DNA from: Hohaiivirga sp031547465 | GTDB lineage: Bacteria; Pseudomonadota; Alphaproteobacteria; Rhizobiales; Beijerinckiaceae | Direction: 5' to 3' | DNA: 20,958 bases | NCBI GenBank assembly: GCA_031547465.1 | Contig: JAVBRX010000083.1 | Span: forward strand, 1-20,958 | Shown: piece by piece, positions 1-7,103 of the stretch | Layout: each line of letters begins with the position of its first letter | Position numbering within the stretch: position 1 is the first letter of the stretch | Notes under the pieces: generated by a model | Database searches by the model: none | What the model was told of the DNA's origin: nothing | Seen by the model: only the letters and a program-made list of their open reading frames with translations | Program-made: the position numbers and the translations under genes

Positions 1-702
1 GTCCAGCGCCCGCACCAGATACGACCGGGCACTGATGCGCAGATCGTTCAATGCCGCGCGCAAACGCTCCGAATCCTCGCCCTTGACGATCTCCTCCCGC
101 AACACGCCGCTCCGACGCAGGGTTTCTTCCGGAAGGTAGACCTGCCCGCGCCGCGCATGCCATGGAAACGCCCGGAGCAAGCCCGTCAGAGCGTAAGCGA
201 CGCCGCCATACCCGGCGGTATCGGCGGAGCCGGGTTCTCCTCCCTTCCCGACAAGAACGATTTCAGCCAGCCGGATGAGCGACGAGGATGTTTCACCGCA
301 ATAGCCTTCGAGATCGCCGAAAGCCCGCATCGGATCGTCGTAAAGGTCGAACGCGCGGGCATCGATCAGGTTCTGAAAGGTCGCTCTCGGTAATGAAAAG
401 GTTTCGATCGTCCGCAACAGCGCATCGGCGACAGGATTCGCCCGAACGGCGGCATCCCCCCCCTCGCCCAAGGCATCGCGCCACCATTGCAGGCGGATCT
501 CTCCGGTTATCGCTTTACTGACGGTTTCCCGGATGCGAGAGATTTCAAAGCTGAACGCGTAGAGTGCGAACAGGAACGGGCGCTTGTCGGCAGGTGCATA
601 CAATGTCGCAAGATACCGGTCGCCGTCTCCCCGGCGCACGGCGTCCTCGCAATGGCGAAAGGAAAAATCGTCGGAGGCGGCCATTGTCGTGCGCTGTTCC
701 AT
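1..702 (-). CDS. Squalene/phytoene synthase family protein, NDUFAF6-like (partial, C-terminus beyond the left edge)
   Basis: My reverse-strand translation runs open for 234 codons from an ATG at 700-702 to the window edge; a second in-frame ATG lies at 682-684. The segment RLQWWRDAL and, later, GQVYLPEE are typical of the COG1562 squalene/phytoene synthase fold. The two aspartate-rich motifs that bind prenyl diphosphate in true synthases are not visible: the first site reads YAFSFEISRIRE and the second AFPWHARRGQVYLP, neither with a DxxxD pattern. That pattern suits the NDUFAF6-type branch, whose mitochondrial member assists respiratory complex I assembly rather than making squalene. The next gene upstream is an NDUFAF3 (Mth938) homologue, which supports this reading. 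A complex I role is inference from family and neighbourhood. A carotenoid or hopanoid enzyme is the less likely alternative. Confidence 0.8.
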   Translation of the reverse strand, partial: MEQRTTMAASDDFSFRHCEDAVRRGDGDRYLATLYAPADKRPFLFALYAFSFEISRIRETVSKAITGEIRLQWWRDALGEGGDAAVRANPVADALLRTIETFSLPRATFQNLIDARAFDLYDDPMRAFGDLEGYCGETSSSLIRLAEIVLVGKGGEPGSADTAGYGGVAYALTGLLRAFPWHARRGQVYLPEETLRRSGVLREEIVKGEDSERLRAALNDLRISARSYLVRALD

Positions 703-763
703 TCAACCCGGGCGGTTTAACCCCGCTCTAAGTTTTCTTTAGTTGTCACACTTCGTCCCGCCG

Positions 764-796
764 AACCGGTTTCCACTTCGGCGCAAAGCGCTCTAA
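764..796. repeat. Short intergenic repeat, copy A
   Basis: The 15-mer AACCGGTTTCCACTT at 764-778 recurs, in reverse complement with one mismatch, at 20217-20231. The element continues to GCGCTCTA, a form I recall as frequent between genes of Rhizobiales. It sits between the NDUFAF3-like and NDUFAF6-like genes, and its end supplies the stop codon of the NDUFAF3-like gene (793-795). Function unknown. Confidence 0.55.
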
Positions 797-1185
797 TCCA
801 CCGCGATCAGGGCCGCTGCCACCTTGCGGTTTTCCCCGGCGAGAATGTTATAGGTTCGCGCCGCGCTGCCTGTCGACAGCACTTCTATCGAGCGGATGCC
901 TGCCTGTTTCAGACTTGTCCGCAACGCCTCGGACACCGGCACTGGATCGATGCCGGTGCCGATGAACAGGAAGTCGATATCCGCGGCTTCAGTGAGAATG
1001 TCCGCGAAGTCGGATTCCATCAACGCGCGCGCGTCCCGCACCTCCCAAGCTTTGATGCCTGAGGGCAGCGCCAGCACCGAACCGCGATGCGACATTCCTG
1101 CGAACCGGAAACCGCCGCTGCCATAGGCATCGATAGCATAGCGTCCGGGGACGAACCCGTCATAGACGCGCTGTTTCTCGCTCAT
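793..1185 (-). CDS. Mth938-like domain protein (DUF498; NDUFAF3 homologue)
   Basis: This 130-residue protein is a complete single Mth938/DUF498 domain. Recognisable segments are GSGGFRFAGMSHRGSVLALP near residues 23-42 and DIDFLFIGTGIDPVPVSEALR near residue 70, followed by the usual IEVLSTGSAARTYNIL stretch. The eukaryotic member NDUFAF3 is an assembly factor of mitochondrial complex I, and alphaproteobacterial members are usually encoded next to secDF-yajC. The ATG at 1183-1185 has a good ribosome binding site (GAGGGAG, nine bases upstream). Here the gene follows yajC by only 84 bp, so secDF is missing from its usual place. The NDUFAF6-like gene comes next after about 90 bp, so the two may be cotranscribed. 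The exact bacterial function is not established; a role in complex I maturation is inference. Confidence 0.88.
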   Translation of the reverse strand: MSEKQRVYDGFVPGRYAIDAYGSGGFRFAGMSHRGSVLALPSGIKAWEVRDARALMESDFADILTEAADIDFLFIGTGIDPVPVSEALRTSLKQAGIRSIEVLSTGSAARTYNILAGENRKVAAALIAVD

Positions 1186-1269
1186 CCGGAGACACTCCCT
1201 CGGACTTTCAGACCAGATCGGCGAACTTCAGGCCAGGCAGGAAACTACCGCTTGGCCTGTTCATGTGGA

Positions 1270-1611
1270 TCAGGCCGCGTCGGTTTTAGCCGGTTCGGTC
1301 TTGCTGCGCACCTCGGCAATCGCCGACCGCACGACCTTAACCTTGACTCCATCAGCGATCTCGACCTCGACCTCAGGAGTACCCTCGACCGCTTTCGTGA
1401 CCTTGCCGATAAAGCCGCCGCTCGTGACGACGGTATCGCCGCGCTTGATGGCATTCACCAGCTTTTCATGCTCCTTAATCCGGCGCTGTTGCGGACGCAG
1501 CATGAAGAAATAGAAGATGGCGAAGATCGGCAGGAGAAATATAAAGCTCGACATGAAATCTGTGGTCGAACTAGCGGCACCGGCGGCTTGCGCAAAGGCG
1601 GGGGTAATCAA
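1270..1611 (-). CDS. yajC: Preprotein translocase subunit YajC
   Basis: This 113-residue protein has the standard YajC plan. A short N-terminal region (MITPAFAQAAGAA) is followed by one membrane helix at about residues 20-38 (FMSSFIFLLPIFAIFYFFML), the signature RPQQRRIKEHEKL, and a small cytoplasmic domain with GDTVVTSGGFIGKV. YajC associates with SecD and SecF at the inner membrane and supports SecYEG-dependent export and YidC insertion. In related genomes secDF follows directly, but here the next gene is the NDUFAF3 homologue. The partner genes, if present, must lie elsewhere. A candidate promoter and a large palindrome lie upstream at 1687-1763. The first residues resemble a signal sequence, as is usual in rhizobial YajC proteins. 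Confidence 0.96.
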   Translation of the reverse strand: MITPAFAQAAGAASSTTDFMSSFIFLLPIFAIFYFFMLRPQQRRIKEHEKLVNAIKRGDTVVTSGGFIGKVTKAVEGTPEVEVEIADGVKVKVVRSAIAEVRSKTEPAKTDAA

Positions 1612-1686
1612 GCGACATCTCCGTGAAAGAAAAGGCTGTAGGCTTGCATCAACCGCCAGCCGCGTTGCAAAGAGGAGTTGGAACGG

Positions 1687-1714
1687 ACTATACCGATCAC
1701 TCGTATGAAAGCAA
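1687..1714 (-). promoter_or_regulatory. Candidate yajC promoter
   Basis: On the minus strand TTGCTT (1709-1714) and TATAGT (1687-1692) are spaced by 16 bases, about 75 bases before the yajC start codon. The boxes match the general bacterial consensus only in part. No start site has been measured. Confidence 0.4.
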
Positions 1715-1721
1715 ACGAAAG

Positions 1722-1763
1722 CGCTTCACCTGCTCCGTAATCCAAAACGGTTCAGGTGAAGCG
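1722..1763. promoter_or_regulatory. Large palindrome between yajC and the DUF815 gene
   Basis: A perfect 11-base inverted repeat, CGCTTCACCTG (1722-1732) and CAGGTGAAGCG (1753-1763), encloses 20 bases that hold a second short stem (CCGT 1735-1738 with ACGG 1747-1750). No T-run follows on either strand, so it is not a typical terminator. It lies eight bases beyond the candidate yajC -35 box and 38 bases before the DUF815 start. It could be an operator for the divergent pair, a 5' RNA hairpin of the DUF815 transcript, or a mobile intergenic palindrome. Confidence 0.6.
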
Positions 1764-1801
1764 GACATTTCCCATTCCAGCGAATTTTTCAAGGCGCTCT
1801 T

Positions 1802-2680
1802 ATGCCGCAAATAGCCAATCAGGATATTCTCCGCGTCCTCCAGCGGATCGCCGACACCTTGGAGCGCCGCGCTCCCGCCGCTCCGGCAATCCCCGACTTT
1901 GACGTTTCTGACGCCTTCATCTGGGCGCCCGTCAAAGGCGAACTCATTTCGGTACAGCGCGTCAACCGGGTCGAGATAACCCTGTTGCACGGTATTGACC
2001 GGGTGCGCGATCTGCTCATCGAGAATACGCTTCGCTTCGCCAACGGGCTTCCGGCCAACAATGCGCTGCTCTGGGGCGCGCGCGGCATGGGGAAATCATC
2101 GCTGGTCAAGGCCGCTCATGCTGAAGTCAACCGTCAGCTAGGCAATGGGGATTATCCGCATCTGAAGCTCATTGAGATCCACCGGGAAGATATTGAATCG
2201 CTACCGGATCTGATGTCGCTTCTGCGCTACGACAGGCATCGATTCATCGTTTTCTGCGATGATCTTTCGTTCGATGGCGGCGATACCAGCTACAAATCCC
2301 TAAAAGCAGTTCTCGAGGGAGGGATTGAAGGGCGCCCCGACAACACGATCTTTTACGCCCCCTCCAACCGCCGCCATCTGCTACCTCGCGACATGATGGA
2401 GAACGAGCGCTCGACGGCGATCAATCCTGGCGAGGCTGTCGAAGAGAAAATCTCGCTCTCCGACCGGTTTGGCCTATGGCTCGGCTTCCACAAATGCAGT
2501 CAGGATGAATATCTCGATATGGTGTTCGCTTATATCGACCGTTGGCGGCTGCCGGTCGACCGCGTCGAGGCGCAAGCTGAAGCACTGGAATGGGCGATGA
2601 CGCGCGGCTCACGCTCCGGGCGTACCGCGTGGCAGTTCATTCAGGATCTTGCCGGGCGTCTAGGACAACCGTTGGGCTGA
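1802..2680 (+). CDS. DUF815 family P-loop ATPase
   Basis: This 292-residue protein belongs to the DUF815 AAA-like ATPase family. Walker A is GARGMGKSS at residues 92-100. A hydrophobic strand with acidic end, RFIVFCDDLSF (about 147-157), serves as Walker B. A sensor-like segment TIFYAPSNRRHLLP follows near residues 182-195. The N-terminal part includes the family segment DAFIW with the following RVNRVEITLLHGID. No membrane segment or signal peptide is visible, so the protein should be cytoplasmic. The biological role of DUF815 proteins is not settled. The gene stands alone on the plus strand, divergent from yajC and convergent with the LysM/M23 gene, with which it shares a terminator. The ATG at 1802 has only a weak upstream purine stretch. 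I assign the family with good confidence and no specific function. Confidence 0.88.
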   Translation: MPQIANQDILRVLQRIADTLERRAPAAPAIPDFDVSDAFIWAPVKGELISVQRVNRVEITLLHGIDRVRDLLIENTLRFANGLPANNALLWGARGMGKSSLVKAAHAEVNRQLGNGDYPHLKLIEIHREDIESLPDLMSLLRYDRHRFIVFCDDLSFDGGDTSYKSLKAVLEGGIEGRPDNTIFYAPSNRRHLLPRDMMENERSTAINPGEAVEEKISLSDRFGLWLGFHKCSQDEYLDMVFAYIDRWRLPVDRVEAQAEALEWAMTRGSRSGRTAWQFIQDLAGRLGQPLG

Positions 2681-2701
2681 CAGTTCAGAACTTCAATACA
2701 A

Positions 2702-2731
2702 AATGGCAGCGGGTTCAATGCCGCTGCCATT
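2702..2731 (-). terminator. Intrinsic terminator, probably bidirectional, between convergent genes
   Basis: A perfect 11-bp stem (AATGGCAGCGG / CCGCTGCCATT) has an eight-base loop. On the minus strand the stem runs into TTTTG, ending the LysM/M23 transcript 27 bases after its stop. On the plus strand it lies 21 bases after the DUF815 stop but has no good T-run, so termination there is less certain. Confidence 0.7.
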
Positions 2732-2758
2732 GCATTCACTAAAAATATCGGGGCAGCA

Positions 2759-4096
2759 TCAAAGGCCGCTCAACCTCTGTATCGGATCGACGGGAGTCGA
2801 ACCCTTGCGAAGTTCGAAGTGCAACTGCGGCGATGTCACGTTGCCGCTCTTGCCAGAAACCGCGATTGTCTGTCCGCGTTTCACCCGTTCACCACGTTTG
2901 ACGTTGAGGTCACCATTATGGGCATAGGCCGACACGAAACCGTTATCGTGCCGGATCAGCACCAGATTCCCGTATCCTTTGACCTCATCGCCAGCATAGG
3001 CAACCGTACCACTTTCCGTCGCCTTGACCGGCGTTCCTTCGGGAAGGGCGATATTGATGCCGTCATTGCCACTGGCAGCGTTGAAGCCAGAAATCACCCG
3101 GCCCCGAGCCGGCCAGCGGAAATCCGTTCCATCAGCGGAAATGCTCTGCGCCGGTTCCTCGACCGCTACCGGTCGCACCACCGCCTCGTGCCGTGCCGCT
3201 TCGGGTCTTTGCGGAACTGCCGCCACGGGTTCAATGACAGACCGCGCTGCCGGAGTGGCAGTTGTCGGCTTGGCGACAACTGCAACTGCTGGCTTGGCGA
3301 CCGTGCCAACGCCGTTCGAGCGTATCTCCGCAGTCGCATTCGGCTTGACGACCACCGGAGTGGCAACGGGCATTGCGGCAGCCTGCAATACGGGTCGACG
3401 CGGCGGAGCCGGAGCAACAGAGGCTTGTCGCGAAGCAACTGCAACGCTTCCCGGCTTCTCCGGAACATTGACGACTGGACGCTGCGCGGTAGCCTGCTTA
3501 GCCGAACCATAGGCTTCGGCAACCTTATCCTTGCCTGTATAGGGCGCACGCACCACAGCAGATGACACCGCCGCTCCCGTGGCTCTTACCGACGATTGAG
3601 CCGTGCCGGTGGCATCGTAAATCGGGACGATGATTTCTCGCCCTGGCACGATCTGGGAGCCGTTACTCAGGTTATTCGCCGAAAGAAGGGCATTCGCAGG
3701 CACACCGTAACGATTCGAGATCGTGTGAATTGTATCGTTCTCGCCAACGGAAATCCGGGTTCCGCCGTTTGCCGTCCAGCCGCCCTGCCCGACGGTAACA
3801 ACCGGCTGGTTGGACGGAGCAACGACGACAGGTTGCGGCTGGGACTGCTGCTGATATTGAGGCTGCTGCTGCGAAAAGCCGGAGGATGAGCCGAACCAAT
3901 TGCCAAAGCGGCTTTGCGATTGCGCTGCCGGACGGGGATTGTGTTCAATAGATCCCGTGGTGAACGGATCAGAAAACGGATTCCCCTTGAAGCGATCACT
4001 ATCCATGCTGCATCCGGCAACGATCCCGCCCACTGCCCCGATAAAGGCGGCACGAGCCAGAAGCTGCCTGTCCAGCACTTTCAAAACACTACGCAT
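2759..4096 (-). CDS. LysM / M23-fold lipoprotein, NlpD-like, probably non-catalytic
   Basis: This 445-residue envelope protein begins with a lipoprotein signal whose lipobox is VAGC, with the acylated cysteine at residue 29. A Gln/Ser/Pro-rich stretch leads to a LysM domain at about 113-158 (NDTIHTISNRYGVPANALLS), which should bind peptidoglycan. A long Ala/Pro/Val-rich linker (about 165-320) precedes an M23 (LytM) domain at about 325-440. In active M23 enzymes the zinc site uses HxxxD and HxH. Here the first motif reads NDGIN (Asn344, Asn348) and the second QLH (Gln424, His426), so two zinc ligands and the first His of HxH are lost. The protein is therefore more likely an activator of a cell-wall amidase during division, as known for NlpD and EnvC, than a peptidase. 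It is the last gene of the minus-strand run, 89 bp after pcm. Confidence 0.88.
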   Translation of the reverse strand: MRSVLKVLDRQLLARAAFIGAVGGIVAGCSMDSDRFKGNPFSDPFTTGSIEHNPRPAAQSQSRFGNWFGSSSGFSQQQPQYQQQSQPQPVVVAPSNQPVVTVGQGGWTANGGTRISVGENDTIHTISNRYGVPANALLSANNLSNGSQIVPGREIIVPIYDATGTAQSSVRATGAAVSSAVVRAPYTGKDKVAEAYGSAKQATAQRPVVNVPEKPGSVAVASRQASVAPAPPRRPVLQAAAMPVATPVVVKPNATAEIRSNGVGTVAKPAVAVVAKPTTATPAARSVIEPVAAVPQRPEAARHEAVVRPVAVEEPAQSISADGTDFRWPARGRVISGFNAASGNDGINIALPEGTPVKATESGTVAYAGDEVKGYGNLVLIRHDNGFVSAYAHNGDLNVKRGERVKRGQTIAVSGKSGNVTSPQLHFELRKGSTPVDPIQRLSGL

Positions 4097-4185
4097 GGAC
4101 GCTCACCACAATTACGCAACGCAACAATTACTGGACCATACAAGCGATCACGTCTTAAATTAACGTATATGAGCGTGGTTAACGG

Positions 4186-4911
4186 TCATTCTTGGTGCGC
4201 AATTTCGCCTGAATTCCCATCATGGTTTACTACGAATGAGGTCAATTTCGTCAAACGCAACGGCAAACCCTGCTCATATCGCAGTTGCTTGTCCATCAGC
4301 CGCTCGATGCCGACAAGGCGCGGCAGACCGGTAGTTGCCACTGCGCCGACGACTCGCCCTCCGGAAGGGATTAGCGTCGTCACAGTCTCGGGGATCTCCG
4401 GCAATGCGCCATTCAGGATCACCCTGTCGAAATGAACGCCGCGCAACCGCCGCGTCAACCCGTCGCCAACCTCGAATGTCACCGAAGCGGCAAGACCGAC
4501 GATCCTCACATGCTCTCTTGCCGCAGCTGTCAACGGTGCATACTGCTCCACCGTCACGACCGAGCAGCCAAGCCGGGCCAGAAGCGCTGTCACATAGCCG
4601 CTGCCGGTGCCAATCTCCAGCACCCGCTGCCCTTCCCTCACCTCCAGGCTCGCCAACATCTTGGCGACAGTCCCGGGAGCGGTCATTGTCTGTCCGCACG
4701 GTAGGGGTAGCGCCATGTCCGAACGGGCGAGATCGCGGAAACGGTTGGGGGCAAACACTTCGCGTGGCATCTGCTCCATGGCGCGCAGCAAATCCGTATC
4801 CCGAACCCCCTGCTCGCGCAAGCCGAGGATAAACGCTGCCGAACCGATGGCCGCGGCTTTAGCGCCAACCGTCCGGTCAAAAAGCGGGGTCAGAGACATG
4901 GGAGCAATCAT
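4186..4911 (-). CDS. pcm: Protein-L-isoaspartate O-methyltransferase
   Basis: The 241-residue protein is a SAM-dependent methyltransferase that repairs isoaspartyl residues in damaged proteins. The AdoMet motif I is VLEIGTGSGYVTALLA at about 97-112. The family segment PCGQTMTAPGTVAKML precedes it at about 71-86, and DGLTRRL with FDRVILNGALPEIP marks later SAM-site and substrate regions. Length is slightly above the compact E. coli enzyme because of an N-terminal extension, as in other rhizobial members. Translation may start at Met1 (4911) or Met5 (4899). The gene lies 55 bp after surE; the surE-pcm pairing is widely conserved and links nucleotide and protein damage or stationary-phase survival functions. 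Confidence 0.93.
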   Translation of the reverse strand: MIAPMSLTPLFDRTVGAKAAAIGSAAFILGLREQGVRDTDLLRAMEQMPREVFAPNRFRDLARSDMALPLPCGQTMTAPGTVAKMLASLEVREGQRVLEIGTGSGYVTALLARLGCSVVTVEQYAPLTAAAREHVRIVGLAASVTFEVGDGLTRRLRGVHFDRVILNGALPEIPETVTTLIPSGGRVVGAVATTGLPRLVGIERLMDKQLRYEQGLPLRLTKLTSFVVNHDGNSGEIAHQE

Positions 4912-4966
4912 CCATTCGGCGAAAGGCGCGCGCGGTCCTGCCGCTCATGATCGCGCATTCTGAAAG

Positions 4967-5734
4967 TTAAGTAGCCTTGAAAGCCTCGGCATAGTGAGCC
5001 AGCGTCCGCTCGTCCGTCATATCGAGGCGCAACGGTGTCACGGCAATGCGGTTATCGTCAATGGCCCATAGATCGCTGCCATGTACCGTATCGATGGAGG
5101 ATTTCTGGAATGCCAGCCAGAAATAAGGGATTCCACGCCCATCATGCCGCTCGTCGAGGCGCAGCAACCCTTGCCAGCGCTGCCCCTGCGTCGCAGCGAC
5201 AGTGCCCTTCACTTCCCACGGCTCGCAATCGGGAAAGTTGATGTTGACGAGTGTTTCCTTCGGGATGCCGAGTTCCAGCACCTTGCGGATCACGGCAGGC
5301 GCATGAGCTTCGGCGCATTGCCATTTCACCTGATCGCGCCCACCGGGGCCGTAGGCCTGCGACAGGGCAATGGACGGAACGCCGAGAATGGTGCCTTCAA
5401 TGGCTCCAGCCACAGTGCCGGAATAGCTCACGTCCTCGGCAACGTTCTGCCCGCGATTGACCCCGGACAGAACCAAATCCGGTGGCGTGTCGGCCATGAG
5501 ATGCCGCACCCCCATGATGACGCAGTCGGTCGGCGTTCCCTTCACGGCGAAATGGCGCTCGGAAATCTGCCGCAGCCGCAACGGATCGTTGAGCGACAGC
5601 GAATGCGACACGCCGCTCTGGTCCGATTCCGGCGCGACCACCCAGACATCGTCGGACAGAACACGAGCGATCCGCTCCAGAGCACCGATCCCGAGCGCGT
5701 TGATACCGTCATCATTGGTACAGAGAATGCGCAT
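4967..5734 (-). CDS. surE: 5'/3'-nucleotidase SurE
   Basis: This 255-residue protein is a complete SurE. The metal-binding residues are visible: the N-terminal TNDDG with Asp8 and Asp9, Ser40 in the APESDQSGVSHSLSL segment, and SGVNRGQN at 90-97 with Asn93. SurE is a cytoplasmic metal-dependent phosphatase that removes phosphate from nucleoside monophosphates and short polyphosphate or oligonucleotides. It is encoded between serS (41 bp upstream) and pcm, an order typical of Rhizobiales. No unusual change is seen. Confidence 0.96.
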   Translation of the reverse strand: MRILCTNDDGINALGIGALERIARVLSDDVWVVAPESDQSGVSHSLSLNDPLRLRQISERHFAVKGTPTDCVIMGVRHLMADTPPDLVLSGVNRGQNVAEDVSYSGTVAGAIEGTILGVPSIALSQAYGPGGRDQVKWQCAEAHAPAVIRKVLELGIPKETLVNINFPDCEPWEVKGTVAATQGQRWQGLLRLDERHDGRGIPYFWLAFQKSSIDTVHGSDLWAIDDNRIAVTPLRLDMTDERTLAHYAEAFKAT

Positions 5735-5775
5735 GATCGCCTTTCGCTTTCATCGACGGCGCATCGTCCGGCCCG

Positions 5776-7050
5776 TCAGCCGCCGATGCGCGTCATCCCA
5801 CCCATATAGGGCCGCAGAACCTCGGGCACCGTTACAGAGCCGTCCTCGTTCTGGTAGTTCTCCAGAACTGCGATCAGAGCGCGCCCGACGGCGATGCCGG
5901 AGCCGTTGAGTGTATGCACGAAGCGTGTGCCTTTCTCGTCCTTCAGACGATAACGCGCATTCATGCGCCGGGCCTGGAAATCGCCACAGACCGAGCAACT
6001 GGAAATCTCGCGATAGGTCTTCTGGCCCGGAAGCCACGCCTCGATGTCGTAGGTCTTCATCGCGCCGAAGCCCATATCGCCGGAACATAATGTCATCACA
6101 CGATAAGGAACGTCGAGCCGTTTCAGCACCGTTTCGGCGCAGGCGAGCATCCGTTCGTGCTCAGTGGCGGAGGTTTCCGGCGTGGTGATCGACACCAGTT
6201 CGCATTTCATGAACTGGTGCTGGCGCAACATACCGCGCGTATCGCGTCCTGCCGCCCCAGCCTCGGAGCGGAAGCAGGCAGTCAGACCAGTAAAGCGTAA
6301 CGGCAGCTCTTCCTCGGAAAGTACCGTTTCGCGCACCAGATTAGTCAGCGGTACTTCGGCGGTGGGAATGAGCCACATCCCGCCGGATACGGCGAACTGA
6401 TCGTCGCGAAATTTCGGCAGTTGTGCCGTCCCGAACATCGCTTCGTCGCGCACCAGCAGCGGCGGGGCAATTTCCGTGTAGCCATGCTCGTTGGTGTGCA
6501 GATCAACCATGAACTGTCCAAGCGCCCGCTCCATCCGCGCCAGTTGTCCGCGCAGAATTACGAATCGCGCTCCAGACATTCTGGCCGCCGCCTCGAAATC
6601 CATCAACCCGAAGGCTTCACCGAGTTCGAAATGCTGTTTGGCGAACGGCATATCCTTTGGCGTTCCAAACTTATGCCGCTCGACATTGTCCTTTTCGTCC
6701 GCGCCAACCGGCACATTCGCACCCGGCAGATTGGGAGTGCTGACGAGGATGGCATCAAGATCGGCCAGCGCCTCGCGCTCCGCCTGTTCAAGGGATGGCA
6801 TGGTATCCTTCAGGCGGGCGACATCCGCCTGCAAGACTTGCGCGCGCGCCTCGTCCTTTTGCCGCTTCGCCTCACCGATTTCTTTCGAGAGCGCATTGCG
6901 GCGCTCCTGCGCCACCTGCAAGGCAGACACCGCATCCTTGCGTTTATCGTCAAGCCCGATCAGCCGCGCCGATAACGGCGCCAGCCCCCGCTTAGCTAAC
7001 CCTTGATCAAAAAGCTCAGGATTGTCCCGAATCCAACGAATATCGTGCAT
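5776..7050 (-). CDS. serS: Seryl-tRNA synthetase
   Basis: The 424-residue protein is a full-length class II seryl-tRNA synthetase, which charges tRNA-Ser (and tRNA-Sec where present). Residues about 35-100 form the Arg/Lys/Glu-rich coiled-coil arm that contacts the long variable arm of tRNA-Ser. The catalytic domain contains the TAE serine-binding loop at about 230-232, motif 2 as FRSEAGAAGRDTRGMLRQHQ from residue 260, and motif 3 as NGSGIAVGRALIAVLE at 382-397. The cluster CSVCGDFQARRMNARY before motif 3 is also typical. It lies 53 bp after tatC and 41 bp before surE. The ribosome binding site at 7051-7065 is weak by eye. Confidence 0.97.
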   Translation of the reverse strand: MHDIRWIRDNPELFDQGLAKRGLAPLSARLIGLDDKRKDAVSALQVAQERRNALSKEIGEAKRQKDEARAQVLQADVARLKDTMPSLEQAEREALADLDAILVSTPNLPGANVPVGADEKDNVERHKFGTPKDMPFAKQHFELGEAFGLMDFEAAARMSGARFVILRGQLARMERALGQFMVDLHTNEHGYTEIAPPLLVRDEAMFGTAQLPKFRDDQFAVSGGMWLIPTAEVPLTNLVRETVLSEEELPLRFTGLTACFRSEAGAAGRDTRGMLRQHQFMKCELVSITTPETSATEHERMLACAETVLKRLDVPYRVMTLCSGDMGFGAMKTYDIEAWLPGQKTYREISSCSVCGDFQARRMNARYRLKDEKGTRFVHTLNGSGIAVGRALIAVLENYQNEDGSVTVPEVLRPYMGGMTRIGG

Positions 7051-7103
7051 GGCAAACCCGACTGCCGAGGGTATCTTCCCAGACCGGGAATGCGCTCACC
7101 GCT

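Noticed and set aside
1208..1264. 19-codon minus-strand frame between yajC and the NDUFAF3-like gene, considered as a secDF remnant
   Set aside because: Its product shows no likeness to either end of SecD or SecF, has no clear ribosome binding site, and is short enough to be chance.
2819..3565. 248-codon plus-strand frame opposite the LysM/M23 gene
   Set aside because: The minus-strand frame has a lipobox, LysM and M23 fold. The opposite product is Arg/Cys/Ser-rich and looks like a shadow.
5081..5809. 242-codon plus-strand frame opposite surE
   Set aside because: SurE is unmistakable on the other strand, and this frame has no recognisable domain.
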